Shown here: positions 10,155-22,929 of the stretch, in pieces
Layout: each line of letters starts with the position of its first letter
Position numbering within the stretch: position 1 is the stretch's first letter
From: Paratinospora sagittata
Taxonomy: Eukaryota; Streptophyta; Magnoliopsida; Ranunculales; Menispermaceae
Assembly: GCA_035771175.1 (NCBI GenBank)
Contig: CM069607.1
Coordinates: 17,182,001-17,246,000 of the forward strand
DNA: 64,000 bases
Direction of reading: 5' to 3'
The notes under the pieces: generated by a model
What the model was told of the DNA's origin: nothing
Database searches by the model: none
Seen by the model: the letters and a program-made list of their open reading frames with translations, nothing else
Translations under genes and position numbers: made by a program

Positions 10155-13116
10155 CTATTTCGCAGGTGGATCAGACGGACCAGCCTGTCTCTCCATATCT
10201 CGATAGATATCACCTCCAAAAACTTGTTACGCACAAACCTGCAAGTATACGGTATCAAGTTATAATATATCCCGATGAGAAATCGGGTATCGTCCTCAGA
10301 GATATTTACTACACTAGCTTTCACGTTTTAACTCTAATTTTATCTAAACAATTGAAATCGAGTGATTGAGTAATTAAAACAACAATTAAACTAATTAACT
10401 ATTAACTAACAACGCAATTTAAATAAAATAGGAAATCAATCGGAGAATATACTAGAGGTTTGATGTCACCTCACTCTCAACTATGCCTACACATATATAT
10501 ATTATTATTATTAAATCAGTTCCTTAGCTTATAAGTCGGAAATCCTAACCTTTCTAATTCCCTCTTTTGAAGCAAAACTAGAGCATATTATTGTTGTCTT
10601 GGTTTAACTCTTTCGATGAAAACCAAAAACAACAATAACTCATTAAGATCTATAATTTCCACCTAATGACTTCAAAGGTTCTCGATCTCCTTGTGAGTCT
10701 CACTATAGCCTAGGTTATATTTCCCATTCTTCAACCCAAGGTACCTCTTGTGAAGCATCTACCTCGAGTCTATGATCGTCTAATTCGTAATCAAGGGATC
10801 AAAAGCATTACACTTAGAGAAATATAAATAAACTATAGGAACTTTATTAACAATAATCAAACCATAAAACTAGACATAGTATCAAGCTTGGATCAATCTA
10901 CACCTCTAGAAAGAGGCTTTAGTTCATAACTAAAGACATAAAAACAATAAACAATGGTTCAAATATGAATCGAAACAAGGAAAAACAAACTAGAATTGGT
11001 GTAGAGATTTTTAATAATCTTCAATGCGAATCTTCTTCTCCACTTTTCTTCCAGCTGTCAAACCTTCGTTCTCCTCTCTATATTCCAATGTCTTCTCCTT
11101 GAAAAACCCTACAGTTTGATATATAATATACCCCCCATAGTCGTGTGAAATAATTATAAAGTCCTCAAATTTCCTCCAGTTGCTAAAAATGCAACTTTTA
11201 AAACACCTAGCGTCGCGACGCTCCGTTATGTTTCTTCCAACGCCGAGGCGCTGCTTTCTAGCGCTGCGGCGCTCTGAGTGTTTTCTATTTCGGCTTTTTC
11301 TTCGCTTTTGGGACTTAGCCATTTTTTTCCACTCTTTTTTGCTTGGGTTCTTCATGAATCATCCTCTAGGCTTCTCATTTGTTGTCTTCATCATTCATGC
11401 TCACTTCCACAAATCTAAATACCTACAAAACAATGCAAAACTAGTAATTAACACAATCAAAACATAAATTGATCCAACATATAAACGAACAAAACAAAAT
11501 AATGCATAAAAACCAATTTATTCCTAAACTAACAAATGCATCAAAACTAACATAAATACACTGAACTAATGAATAAATCATCCTAAAACACACCTAAAAC
11601 AGGCTATAAAACCTATCTAAATATGCAACTATCAATATCATCTTGAGAGATGGTCAAGTTATGCGACAAATTGATTGTGTCGGGAGGTGGAGGTGCAGCA
11701 GTAGAGAAAAAATCACGCATCGACGGCTGAAGGATTTTTTGCTTAAGCGGGTTGAAACAACTCCGAAGATACTGGAACTCTAAGTAAAAGGATGTCTCCG
11801 TTGAAAGATCATCTCGATATCTAAGAAAGTGGGAGACACGATCATGATGGTCAGCTAGACTGGTCACGGTAGTGCGAATGGTTGTGAGATCAGATCGCAT
11901 GGAAGCCAAAGAAGTAGTCTGAGTGGTGTTGATCTCACACAACTGCTGCTCAAAGATTGCTGAAGTCAAAACTAGGATATGGTACAGGTGGATGTGGATG
12001 ACTAAGTCTAGCCTCAGCATGGTGAGGGTCATCATCAGAGGGCGACTCACAAGAAGAGCTAGAAGTCATATAAGCATTGTCGTATGAAGGGTCTTCCTGA
12101 AAGTGGTCCTCGATCTCATCGGAAGAGGGATCACTCGGATGACAAGACTCAAAATTACCATATGTCTCACCTCGTGGTACTTGTCTAGGAGTTAGCCATC
12201 GTTGCAACCTGCGCACATAGTAGAATCCCATGCTATGTAGAGTACTTCATCAATGACGTCTCTCTGCTGAACATGACTGACTAGCCCAATAACAAAGATA
12301 TCAATATTGGCCTCCTCGAAGAAAGGAGTAAACTGCATCACATAAGGAAGAGAACGTGATCTCTTCATCGCAGTGGCGATGTGATGACAGATAATGTGGG
12401 ACAAATTGAACTTAGTCCCGGATGTAATTGCCCAGATGAGAAATAGATCAACCGGAGTGACGTTGCTACGACTACTCCTCTTCGGAAGAATGAGCGAGAA
12501 ATGACATTGTGAATAAGATGAGGGATGAATGACAAAGTGGTGCTTGAAACTTTCTTAGGATAGGTGGGATGCACTATTCTTTTGAAGAAGTTATTAAGAA
12601 CTTCCAACCTGTCAAAGCCTGGAAAGTTGACGTTCCCTTTGACGTCCAAAGCATAAGGACCACCCCGTGTTATCTCAAATTTATCTTCAATGAGCCTTCG
12701 AGAGATGACGATGCGACGACCCATTGCACGGGAGTGATATCGGTAAGTGTTATGAATACGATCATCTGCATTCTGCGTAAGTTTGCTATAAGATGCTTGG
12801 ACAAGAATCTTGTACCAAGGCGTGGTGAAATGACAGAATGAAGTCCACCCAAGTTCATCAAATAGAAGTCGGAGCGATACGTAAGCATGATCAAAGAATG
12901 CAAAGTTCATGTACACACCCGAAGAAATCAGACGACTAAGCACTTGTTGCGAGATTTGTTCGAGCATAGGAGGTGGTGGTCGTGGTAGCGACCGACGACG
13001 AGGCCTAGCTCCCGTTCTTTTATCCTTTCCTCCGATCAGGATGATAAATCGAATAGACTATTGCCTCGCGGAATGACCACATTGCGAGTATTCCTTATAG
13101 GATTCCTTCTAGGCAT
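10155..13116 (-). pseudogene. Sirevirus envelope-like ORF (plant transposon-protein domain), broken, copy 1
   Basis: The minus-strand frame begins with ATG at 13,116-13,114 (MPRRNPIRN) and ends at a TAG at 10,157-10,155. The best-preserved block, 12,967-12,365, contains DELGWTSF, then RAMGRRIVIS, then FKRIVHPTYPKK, and matches the domain annotated in plants as putative transposon protein or envelope-like protein. Downstream is a coiled-coil-like region (TTSLASMRSDLTTIRTTVTS) and a short tail ending QAGPSDPPAK. Position between pol and the 3' LTR fits the extra ORF of Sireviruses. It is broken by several frameshifts and by a Tat LTR at 10,212-11,634. Its function is unproven; the envelope name is only by analogy. 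Confidence 0.7.
10212..11634 (-). mobile_element. Tat-like LTR (minus) with 13 bases of leader, inside the envelope-like ORF
   Basis: In minus sense it starts TGATAGTTGCATATTTAG at 11,634 and ends GTAACA at 10,225. A further AGTTTTTGGAGGT resembles the start of the Asp-tRNA primer region seen at 37,772. The pentamer ATATC flanks the whole block at 10,207-10,211 and 11,635-11,639. Interior landmarks (GAGGACGATACCCGAT near the end, a GCGTCGCGACGC patch near 11,212) match the other Tat LTRs. The host envelope-like frame resumes on both sides. Confidence 0.8.
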
Positions 13117-13164
13117 TTTGTCAAACACTTGATATGCAAGTTAGCAAACACTTCTCACAAGCTT

Positions 13165-13955
13165 TCCTCTTTGATTATTGGTACGTTTGAACAGATTTTC
13201 ACACATGTTTTTGCCTCATCCATTTTGGTGAAAGAATCTAAACGTTGAACTTTGAATTTTGAAAATCAAATCAGAGCTTCTTGAAGATTGAAACCCTAAT
13301 CTCATTCGTGTTTTGTTTTTCATATAAAACTATAACAGTGTTGTTCTCACAACACAACCAACGAGCTATTTGCAAGTTAATCTCATTTTCAAAGTGTTCA
13401 AGTGTTTTTGAGCTAAAAACTTGTTTATCAAAACAAAGCTTTGGATTGAACATGTTTAATCTTCTACATTTCAATCATCCAAAGAATCATTTCAAGGGGA
13501 CCACACTATCTGCTCTTGCACTTCATCTTCATTATTCTTTGAGCATAATCTTGAGTAAGGTCCAAAGCTATTGTAAGTATCTCAAGAGGTTTTCTGGTAA
13601 GGAATTCCTCTACTTAATCTCTTTGTAATTGAATTGACTTGTTAGTCACTGGGAAGTCTTCTTATAAAGGCGGTGAATGTAAAAAGGTTGCTCACACCTG
13701 TGAAGTGAGTGTGTATCCGGATTTGATCTTCACTCATGAAATAGGATCTTGTGGTGTTAGGTTGAGAAATCTTGGTCAGTGAGATCAATTCGTGGAGATA
13801 GGCTTTAAGAGCCGAACCATGCTAAATTCCTTGTGTGTTTTACTTTTCTTACCATTCTCTGTTTTTATTGCTTGCACATTTTTGTTACTTGAAAGATTTT
13901 TAAAAAAATCCTACAAGTGTCAAATTCACCCCCCTCTTGGACATTATTTGGGCTG
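13165..13955 (+). mobile_element. Sirevirus-like LTR fragment (R/U5 half), plus strand
   Basis: The sequence runs parallel to 16,797-17,540 and 59,880-60,610: a TATA-like CATATAAAAC near 13,320, the single hairpin GCTCACACCTGTGAAGTGAG near 13,690, and the end block CAATTCACC...TTGGACATT at about 13,925-13,950. The 5' half is missing at the junction with the envelope-like start, and the final CCAACA is replaced by GGGCTGATG. Confidence 0.75.
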
Positions 13956-15058
13956 ATGTTCATGTTTCATACTTGGCTTCGAACCAGAGGACCCTATTCA
14001 GAGGAGGACTCCAATCATGATTGAGTTGCACCGACACAGTTAGGGACTCTACTTCACACAAAGATGATGACCCCCAGGACGATGATGAGGCCGAACCAAG
14101 TGCACCGCCACCATCACCATCTAACGAGGCCATGAGCTTTATCTTGTCTCCTCACTAATATTAAGGAGACTCAAGAATCCATTCTCTCAGCAATCGAGAG
14201 TCGGATGACATCTCTGGAGACCCGAATGTCCACTCAGGAGGTTTTTGTCACTTAGCTCCAGGCTTCAATTGGTTCCCATAATGACACCCTACCTCAAACT
14301 CTTTCTTCTATGGTACATCAGGTCTTGGAGCGTCTTAAGCCACACCCATTAGTTGATGATTACCCATTTCGAGATGGACTAGTATTCTACAATCTTGCAT
14401 GGGAGCCTATACCATCGCCCATTTTTCAGCCTCCAACTCGCTCGAACTCAAGACTTCATATCGACCTTCCTCTCACTTGAGTTGAGGGCCTTTCACACCG
14501 GTATTCTCGACCCTATCATCATCAAGTGCTACAATCATCATCTCAAGGACAAGGATCGAGAACCTTCACGCTGCACCTGGTCCTTCACCGATTGGGTCTC
14601 CTATGGATGAGTTTTACTAGTTGTTAAGAGCTTTTGCTGATCTTCCACCATCATCATTGCCACAACCTTAGTTCCCCTCATTTTTCATGATTCAAGAGGG
14701 GGAGAACACATATGGAGATGAGTACAGATAAAGTTAGGGGAACTGCTTATTGTTAGGGGGAGCTTGAGCTCTGAGAGTTTTATATTGCACTCTAATGTAT
14801 GACTTGCCTGATTTATGCTTGTATGATGTATAACTTGTCTGATGCATACTTGTTGATGTATACAATGTTTTTTGTATCCTATCACATCATGTGCATTTGA
14901 CTATCATTTATGAGATATTGGATCTTTTTGTGACTTAATTGATAATCTTGTTGTTTATATCATTGCACTAGTGACATGTTTAAAATTTATCCATTCTAGT
15001 TTGCTTGTTTTAATGGCGTACAATGATTTTGTTTGAAATCATTAAAAAAAAAAGAGAT
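13956..15058 (+). pseudogene. Sirevirus envelope-like C-terminal remnant, 3' region and polypurine tract
   Basis: A degraded frame contains acidic and proline-rich sequence (DEAEPSAPPPSPSNEAM near 14,080) and a coiled-coil segment SRMTSLETRMSTQ near 14,200, resembling the tail of the envelope-like ORFs on the minus strand. Stops and shifts break it. From about 14,660 it is non-coding. A purine tract AAAAAAAAAAGAGAT at 15,043-15,057 immediately precedes the LTR start at 15,059. Protease, integrase and RT are missing, so the element is heavily deleted. Confidence 0.6.
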
Positions 15059-16000
15059 TGTTGGTCTGATGACCCGTACATCTTGAATTTTGATGTTTAC
15101 AAACATCTCATATATCTAATTCTCTTTATCAAGTGTTTTAGTTTACACATTCAATTTATCAAGATCAAGTGAAAGTCAAAGTCAAAGAAAAGTCAAAAGT
15201 CAGAGTTTGATGATCAAGGCAAATCAAACTTCAAGATTGTGTTTTTCTTTATTGTATTTGCTTAAGATCAATCAAGGTTTATAGAATCCTTCTTAGATCA
15301 TTTAGTCAATATCATGCATGCACACATGCTTTTCAAAATTAAAATATTTTTAAAAAGTCAAAAGTTTTGATCAAAGTTGACCAAAGTACTTTAAAATGCT
15401 TTTGATCTTCAAATACTTCAATTATATTTTATTTGAGTGTATTTCACTAAATAATTTGAGAAAATTAGTTTTTAACTTAAATTTTTGAAGAAAACAGATT
15501 TTGGAAATGTCTAAGTGACAGAAATGCACTTTAGTTTTTTGAAACAACGTTTCAAACTGTCCAAGTGACCAAACTGTAACCATCAGAAGAAACGTGTTTC
15601 TCCTTTTAGAAGTGCACTTTTGTTTTAAAGGGAAAAATGCACTTTTATTGGAACATCTGCTAGAAACGTGCTTCTCCTTTGATATGTGCGCTTTTGTGTT
15701 TCTTGGCAGAATGGATAAAATCCGCCAGAACTGCACTTTTTTTTTCAAAAACGAATTTCTCTCAATTTTGGTAAAACACTGATTTCAAAAAATATTTATT
15801 GTAATCATTAGCACAAGTCCCTAAGTTCATTAAACCTAGAAAGAATGTTGGAAAATTAAGGTTTTCTAACCCTAGTCCTATATAAACCTAAGTGCATTTT
15901 TGCCAACTCTCTGACACTCCAACTCTTCAACTTTCAAAATTCCATCTTACTCTCCATTTTTCTTCAATTATTCTCTAGTTTTGAGAAATATCACATTGAG
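15059..16000 (+). mobile_element. Sirevirus-like 3' LTR, truncated by the next LTR
   Basis: It begins TGTTGGTCTGATGACCC after the polypurine tract. U3 has a GC-bearing block with AAACGTGTTTCTCC and related repeats at about 15,575-15,740, then the TATA box CTATATAAAC near 15,882. The U5 half is missing; another LTR starts at 16,001. Confidence 0.75.
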
Positions 16001-17545
16001 TGTTTTCTATTACTTCAATGACCCTCATGATCCAGTATTGATGATTACAAGCAACATGCATATCATGTACTAATCATCTATTTGAGAGTTTCAACTTAAA
16101 AGACCACCATGTTCACATCAAATGGATTCAAGCTTGAAGATTTCTCAAGATCAAGACAAATTAATATAATATTTATTTTTGTATTTGTCTAGATGATCTT
16201 AGGATGTAGAATCTACTCTAGGATTGCTTAGATGAAATCCATATTCAAAGTTTTCAAAATGATCTTCAATCTTTAATTGTTTTGAAAATGATTTCAATCT
16301 TGTTTTTAACTTCATTGGATATGGTTTCAAGTGTTTTCAAATCTTCAAAATGATGTTTAAAGTGTTTAATTCGATTTGAACATGTTTGTGCAAAATTTTT
16401 CGAAAAGAAAATCATGTTTGAGTGCTAAGTGGTTGACCAACGAGCTCTTTAAGGTAACCAACACTCCCAACGTGGTCACATTACTTAAAGGTCTGCCACA
16501 GTCACCAGGGCGCTCCTATTTGGAGTAGAGCACTGCCCTAGTCTCAGAACTTCTCGGATCTCTGTTAAGTCCTAGAGAAGCGCGATCCCTTTTGGAGCAG
16601 CGCGCTCCCCTGAGACCCTGAGAAAATACCACTCTCGATCTGCTACCAGCAACGTGCTCCAAGTTGGAGCAGCGCGCTGCCTTCTAGGCAGTGTCGAGGT
16701 GGTTCTTGAGTTCTTCTTGCAGCAGCGCCCTGCTGTGTGTGTCAGGGAAGAACTGTCATTTCTAGATTATGAAATTGACATTTGGCACATTCTTTCTTCT
16801 TTGATTATATGTCCTTTTACACAGACTTTCGCACACATTTTTGCCCCATTTTTTTGTGTGAAAGAAACTGAATGTTGCATTTGAATTTTAAACTCAAATC
16901 AGTGATTTTCTTGAAAATTAAAACCCTAATTTGTGCTCACACTTTGTTTTTATATAAAACCAATGTTTTGCTCTTTGAGAAACACAACCAACAAACTATT
17001 TACAAGTTAGTCTGTTTCTAAAGCTTTCTAAGTGTTTTTCTGAGCTTAAACTTTGTTTTACTGGTTGTACTTTTGATTGAACTAAGCTTCATTTGAAATC
17101 TTCAAATCATCCAAAGAAGTTTTGAAAAAGCTGTCACACTTTGTACTTCAACTTTATCTTCATTTTTCTCTAAGAAAATTCGTGAGTAAGGTTCAGTAAG
17201 CATTGTAAGTATTTCTAAGGTTTTATGGTAAGGAAAATCCTCTCCATTCACTCTTGTATTTTGAGTGGCTTTTTAGCCACTGGAAAGTTCTCTGGTCGAG
17301 AACGATGTATGTAAAAAGGTTGCTCACACCTGTGAAGTGAAGGTGTAAATGGTTTTGATCCTCATCCTTAAAGTAAGATCTCTAGTTGGGTTTTGAAAAA
17401 TCTTGATCGAGGAGATCAAGTCGTGGAGGTAGGCTTCAAAAGTCGAACCACGCTAAATCTTTGTGTGCTCTACGTTTCCTGTTGTCTCTGTTTTATTACC
17501 TACAAGCATTTTTATTTTTGAAAGGTTTTTAAATCCTACATTGAT
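16001..17545 (+). mobile_element. Sirevirus-like LTR (family 3), end and primer site deleted
   Basis: It starts TGTTTTCTATTACTTCAATG and aligns with 56,338-60,624 (CATGTACTAATCATCTATTTGAGA in both). U3 holds a GC-rich array at about 16,440-16,735 with GCGCTCC / GGAGCAGCGC inverted sites. Then come a TATA box TTATATAAAAC near 16,953 and one hairpin GCTCACACCTGTGAAGTGA near 17,322. The last 60 or so bases of LTR plus the primer site are missing before the gag ATG at 17,551. Confidence 0.8.
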
Positions 17546-17550
17546 ACTTC

Positions 17551-18411
17551 ATGGCAGAAAATAGTTCAAAGGATTACACATTCGGTGAAGGATAGTCCAT
17601 CCACAGACCACCACTCTTCAAAGGTGATAACTATCTTCATTAGAACACTAAGATGAGGTTTTACCTTAGAGCCCAAGATATAGAAATGTGGGATGTTGTG
17701 ATGAATGGTTGTCAAACACCCACAAAGAATCATAAAGGGTATAGTTGACTCTAAGGAAGCAGATGAATGGAGTGCAAAAGAAAAGAAGAGAGAGATCCTA
17801 AACAACCAGGCCGTGAACATCCTATTTTGTAGTTTTTCTAGTGATGAGTTCAATAAGGTAAGTGCTTGTGAAATAGCAAAAGAAATATGGCAAAGACTTG
17901 AAATGACCCATGAAGGAACCTTACAAGTCAAGAAGGTCAAACTCTAAATGTTAATGGAGAAGTATGAGACCTATAGGATGGTTGAAATTGAGAGTATTGT
18001 CGAGGCAATAACAAGGTTCACAAAGAACCTAAATGAAATGAAGACCCTAGGAAAGGTTTATGATAAAAAAAAAGACCATTAGAAAGTTTTTGAGACGTTT
18101 ACTCAAGATTTGGGAACCTAAGGCCACAACTATAGAAGAAGCCAAGAACTTGGTTGAATACACCTTTGATGAACTATATGGTTCCTTGATGGTTCATAAG
18201 CTAAAGCTCAAAGACAACTCCGCCCCACTTAAAGTAGATGATAAGGGCAAGAAAGTCATTGCACTTAATATAAATACAGATTGGGAGAGCTCATCTGAAA
18301 GTGAAAGCACTGATGATGACGTTGTCATGCTCTCCAGAAAGCTTAACCGTCTCATTAGGAGAAAGGGAAAGGCCTAGCTCTAATAAAAAATTCCACAAAG
18401 GAAATAAGTTT
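17551..18411 (+). pseudogene. Sirevirus-like copia gag (UBN2 type), broken
   Basis: The frame opens MAENSSKDYTFGEG and hits a TAG, then continues with the copia gag hallmarks RPPLFKGDNY, KMRFYLRAQDIEMWDVV, VNILFCSFSSDEFNKVSACE, EGTLQVKKVK and EPKATTIEEAKNLVEYTFDE. This is the UBN2 (gag polypeptide of LTR copia-type) domain, which builds the virus-like particle. Several stops (for example at 17,945) and a frame change near 17,735 break it. The reading frame is cut at about 18,411 by a Ty3 LTR. It is closely related to the gag on the minus strand at 35,160-35,972. Confidence 0.85.
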
Positions 18412-19233
18412 TGTGACGACCCTACTTTCCCACACGGACAACATCGGGTCGCCCGGGCTAGTACCCTCTCCAACAGAGTACTAATAATTCGTAGCCTTTA
18501 CACTGCCCAATCAATCCCTATACAATAAGTTCATGAACCAGTCACACAAGGCATAGCTGACACACAAGACATAGTAAATCACCCAAAGTGCGAAAAGTTC
18601 ATGAAAGTTAAGCAACAATAAAGTGTAATTATTACAATAATCCATGTTCAAGTATAGTTTCAAGTTCAAGTAACATAAATAAATTTTAAACTAAGGCATC
18701 CTCAATCAGTGAACCATGTTCTTCTCGCTCCATCCCTTACTCACCAGCCAAAAGAAAATGGAGTCGACCACAGGAGAGAAAATCAGTAAGCAATGTCTTT
18801 GCCATTGTCAAGGGAACTAATGAATCTTTAAAAATAAAGAAATAGAGTAAGCTAATAGCCTAGTGAGATGATATCGCATATCTACCATCACATGCTCACC
18901 AATAGGTACAAAAACATGTACACATTGACAATCATAATGTACTTAATATGCATTACCACATGTACAAGTTGAAAAATAGAATTATACTGAAAATATCTGG
19001 CATTTGCAATAAAATCCATCATTTGAAATAAACATTCCACATATTAAACATACAACATAGACTTGTACGTGTAGCCATCTGAAGGTTTCCTATTAACATA
19101 TACCTTCGTACTCATTCATCGATGCATACACTTTAGCCATGTGAGGATTACATACCCACCTCTATTTGTTCATCCATTGATTAAGTCTATGTTATATGGC
19201 TCTGTCGGATCTCTCGTTCCAGTGGTTGGTTGC
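18243..19233 (+). repeat. Direct repeat copy 1 (gag tail plus Ty3 LTR part)
   Basis: This 991-bp segment starts AAGGGCAAGAAAGTCATTG in gag and ends GGTTGGTTGC inside a Ty3 LTR. It recurs at 20,819-21,799 at roughly 90-93% identity by eye. The two copies flank a Tat LTR. Confidence 0.9.
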
Positions 19234-20808
19234 TGATAAGTTGAGTTTTAGTTGTTAGTTTACATGTTGATTTCATAGATTTTTAGTTGCATTTAGTTAG
19301 GTTTTAGGTATTTTTGCATAATTTGCATATTTAGTTGTTTTAGGATTCATTTAGGTGTTTTGTTGAATTTTAGAGGTTAGTTTTAGGTGTTTTCATGAAT
19401 GGCATGCATTGGATTAGTTTAGGTAAATAATCATAATTTTTAGAAATTTTTCCTTAAATCATTAGTTGCATTTTCATATTGATAATCTCACATTTTGCGT
19501 GTTAATACATATTTGCATTTAGACTTTTAATACTTTATTAGTTTAGATCACTTACTTGTGTTTTGTTTTTTAGGATAATAAAGAGCTTTAAAGGGATGAA
19601 ATGGGGCATAAAATATGGAGAAAAAGTCCCAAAGCATTGCACAACAAGTCCCATGGAGAAAAAATGCAAAAACATGAAGAAAAGGCACAAAATAGTACAT
19701 TTCACACTCTAGGCGTTGCAGCGCCATGGAGCGGTGCTGTTATGAAAATTGTTTTTGCGCGAGTTTTGTATTTTTGTGATATCTTGGGTTATATAACTGG
19801 GAATTGGATGCCATTTTTTTCTACTTCTTCTAGACTTAAAGGGCTATCATATAAAAGGATTTGGGGTCACAGAAAAATAGGAAAGAGAGGACGGCCAGGG
19901 TTTGCAAAAGGGAGGAGAGAAAGGGAAGCAAGAAAGAATAGGAGAAAGTTTGGAGGACTTGCAGGTTTTGCAAAAGGAAGAAGAAGAAGATCTTCAAGGG
20001 GGTTTTCATCTTTTAATTTCTATTTCTTAAGTTCTTGTAATGTTTCATTTCCTTGTTCTTCATTTTTTCTATCTTGTATCCATGGATTGGTTTATGAACT
20101 AAATAGATAATCTAGAGTTTTGATTTAGCTTTGTTGGATCTTGTGATTGAGTCATTGTTTATGTGTTATTGAGGAATCTTTTTGGTTTATTTATGATTCT
20201 CCATGCTTAATGCTTTCAAATTCTTGATCACTTTTTGAATGAACTTAGATTTGGTTTCTTACACTCGGAAGAGGTGTTATCGAATCGGAGTAAGGGAATT
20301 GTAGCCTAGGGTAGAGTATCGAGTCGGGAGACCTACAAAACACTCTGAAATCCATTAAAATGAATTATAGAACCTAAGACATTCTTGATTTAAAAGCCTG
20401 TCACTCGAAAAAGGGAATCGATATATTGAGAGTAGATATTCAAGCTATCACTCGGGAGAGGGGTTTGAATGAAAAATGATTCAGGATTTATAAATTCCAG
20501 AAATTAATTCATTAACACAATTACTAGAAATCATGAGAGACAACATAGTGAGATCTAAACTCTAGAACTATAAATCCATTGATTTCTTTCCAATTTCCAT
20601 TTAATTTGTATTGTTTTCTTAGATTTTGTTTAATTTGCATTTTATCCATTAATTCACTCCACTTTGATCACCTAGATAATATCAAAAGCATTGTAGAATT
20701 GGGCATTAAGATTAGTAAAATCACCTTTCCTGGAGATATGATAACCCACTCACCATGGGTATTATAACTTGATATTCGTATATTTGCGAATCTAAATTTA
20801 CCGCATCA
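19234..20808 (+). mobile_element. Tat-like LTR between the two repeat copies
   Basis: It starts TGATAAGTTGAGTTTTAG and ends TTACCGCATCA. The next bases AGTTTTTG resemble the first bases of Tat internal sequence (compare 37,772) before gag repeat copy 2 begins. It contains the GCGTTGCAGCGCC patch near 19,714. No duplication of the flanking pentamer was found. The 169-residue ORF inside it (19,601-20,110) is most likely chance. Confidence 0.85.
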
Positions 20809-20818
20809 AGTTTTTGAA

Positions 20819-21799
20819 AAGGGCAAGAAAGTCATTGCACTTAATGTAAATACAGATTCAGAGAGCTCATCAGAAAGTGAAGGCACTGATGATGATGTTG
20901 CCATGCTCTCTAGAAAGCTTAACCGTCTCATTAGGAGAAAGGGAAAGACTAGCTCTAATAAAAAATTCTACAAAGGAATGAAGTTTTGTGACGACACTAC
21001 TTTCCCACACGGACAACATCGAGTCGCCCAGGCTAGTACCCTCTCCAATAGAGTACTAGTAACTCATAGCCTTTACACAACCCAATCAATCCCCATATAA
21101 TAAGTCCATGAACAAGGCACACAAGGCACAGCTGACACACAAGAGATAGTAAATCACCAAAAGTGCAAAAAGTTCATGTAAATTAAGCAATAATAAAGTG
21201 TAATTATTACAATAATCCATGTTCAAGTATAGTTTCAAGTTCAAGTAACATAAATAAATTTTAAACTAAGGCATCCTCAATTAGTGAACCATGTTCCTCT
21301 TGCTTCATCCCTGACTCACCAGCCAAAAGAAAATGGAGTCGACTGCAGGAGAGAAAATCAGTAAGTGATGTCTTTGCCCTTGTCAAGGGCACTAACAAAT
21401 CTTGAAAAATAATGAAATAGAGTAAGCTAATAGCCCAGTGAGATGATATCGCGTATCTACCATCACATGCTCACCAATAGGTACAAAAACATGTACACAT
21501 TGAAAATCATAATATACTTAATATGCATTACCGCATGTACAAGTTGAAAAATATACTTATACTGAAAATATCTGACATTTGCAATAAAATCCATCATTTG
21601 AAATAAACATTCAACATATTAAACATACAACACAGACTTGTACGTGTAGCCATGTGAAGGTTTCCTCATTACCTCTATCTTCGTACTCATTCATCTCTTT
21701 AGCCATGTGAGGATTACATACCCACCTCTATTTGTGCATCCATTGATTAAGCCTATGTTGTATGGCTCTGTCGAGTTTCTCGTTCCGGTGGTTGGTTGC
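20819..21799 (+). repeat. Direct repeat copy 2
   Basis: It repeats 18,243-19,233, including the gag motif LSRKLNRLIRRKGK and the junction where the Ty3 LTR cuts gag (20,987). It differs by scattered substitutions and a shortened stretch near 21,690. After 21,799 this copy reads on into the rest of the Ty3 LTR, which copy 1 does not. Confidence 0.9.
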
Positions 21800-22929
21800 C
21801 ATGAGATTTGTATAGATGTCTAAATCTAGATTGTCTCTACCGTGAGGGTTCAATATAACTTGACGTTCAATCCGAATTGTCTCTCCCTTAAGGCCATCTT
21901 TTTTCCCTTAGGCCCCCTCACATATATTCAAACCCTGTCCTTTGTCCTCCCCTCAACCAACCATGTGGAACAACCCAATGATTTATGCATGATCTATATT
22001 ATGAGATGTTCATCCATGTTATAATAACATTCTACTATGCATATTCACATGACATATTAAACATATAAAACATACTACAAGAATCAATAGGCATGGAATA
22101 CATGTTATTCATCCCTAAACATGCTTTCTAAGTCTCACAATCACAAGCATAAATATTCATTTAGTTTGCATAGAACAATGATAAGCAATTCAAGACATAC
22201 ATTAACTATCATAAAAATGTGAGTAATAACCCAAACATATCACATCATATACATTTACCCCTATCCAATAGACTAATTCATTTTCCATCATGGCATGCAT
22301 TTATCCATAAACATGTAATGTAAAGCATTCTCTATCATGGCATGTAAATATCACATTTATACATGTACATAAACTCTCTTAACTTCAACTCATGCTAATA
22401 ACATTTGATAACATGTAAATAAGCATGACTAGTGATATAAAATCATTTTCATAGTTATGATGATATGAATATGATGGGAGAATGGAATCTACTCACAGTA
22501 ATACCATTTCCTAATTTAGTTCCCCGCCTTGGGAACCTTCACCTTATTTGGTCGTTTCCTCACTTCCTAGCATACATAGAACTACTCTTAGTTCTTCTCA
22601 TCCATGGAATACAATCAAACATCAATTCACTTAACAGTCCATTTTTACCGGTCCTTAATCATCTAAGAACCTTCAATTTCATTCAAGGGTTTGGTTTCAA
22701 AAACCCTTTATTTGTAGCCTAACTTTAGCTATTTCGGGTGGTTCAAGTTCTATAACCATTAGACTTTCATAAACTATTTCAATTCTTCACTACCATTCAA
22801 AGATCATTTAACTAGGATCCATTATCTAATTCCCATACTCATTTGTAGAGACAAATGGTATTTGGGGTTCATCCATGAATTCTCTATCATTTAACTTGGG
22901 GTTTATGTGTTGGGAACACTGTCTGACAG

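Larger units (their letters stand above)
18412..22926 (-). mobile_element. Chromovirus-type Ty3 LTR, minus strand, interrupted and part-duplicated
   Basis: The low-coordinate end reads TGTGACGACCC (18,412, repeated at 20,987), the complement of a GGGTCG(T)CACA LTR end. In minus sense it has the landmarks of the Ty3 LTRs at 31,212 and 24,172: a block near 22,485 containing TACTGTGAGTA, and the CTCACTRGGCTATTAGCTTACTC stretch near 18,850 and 21,430. It is broken at 19,233 by a Tat LTR plus a repeat of its own first part. The right end near 22,918-22,930 is not clearly defined. Removing insertion and repeat leaves about 1.95 kb. Confidence 0.6.

Noticed and set aside
13281..13628. 115-codon ORF
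   Set aside because: It covers the TATA and R region of a Sirevirus LTR and overlaps an opposite ORF; no domain.
19601..20110. 169-codon ORF
   Set aside because: It lies inside a Tat LTR, has no recognisable domain and is low-complexity basic sequence; other LTR copies do not keep it.
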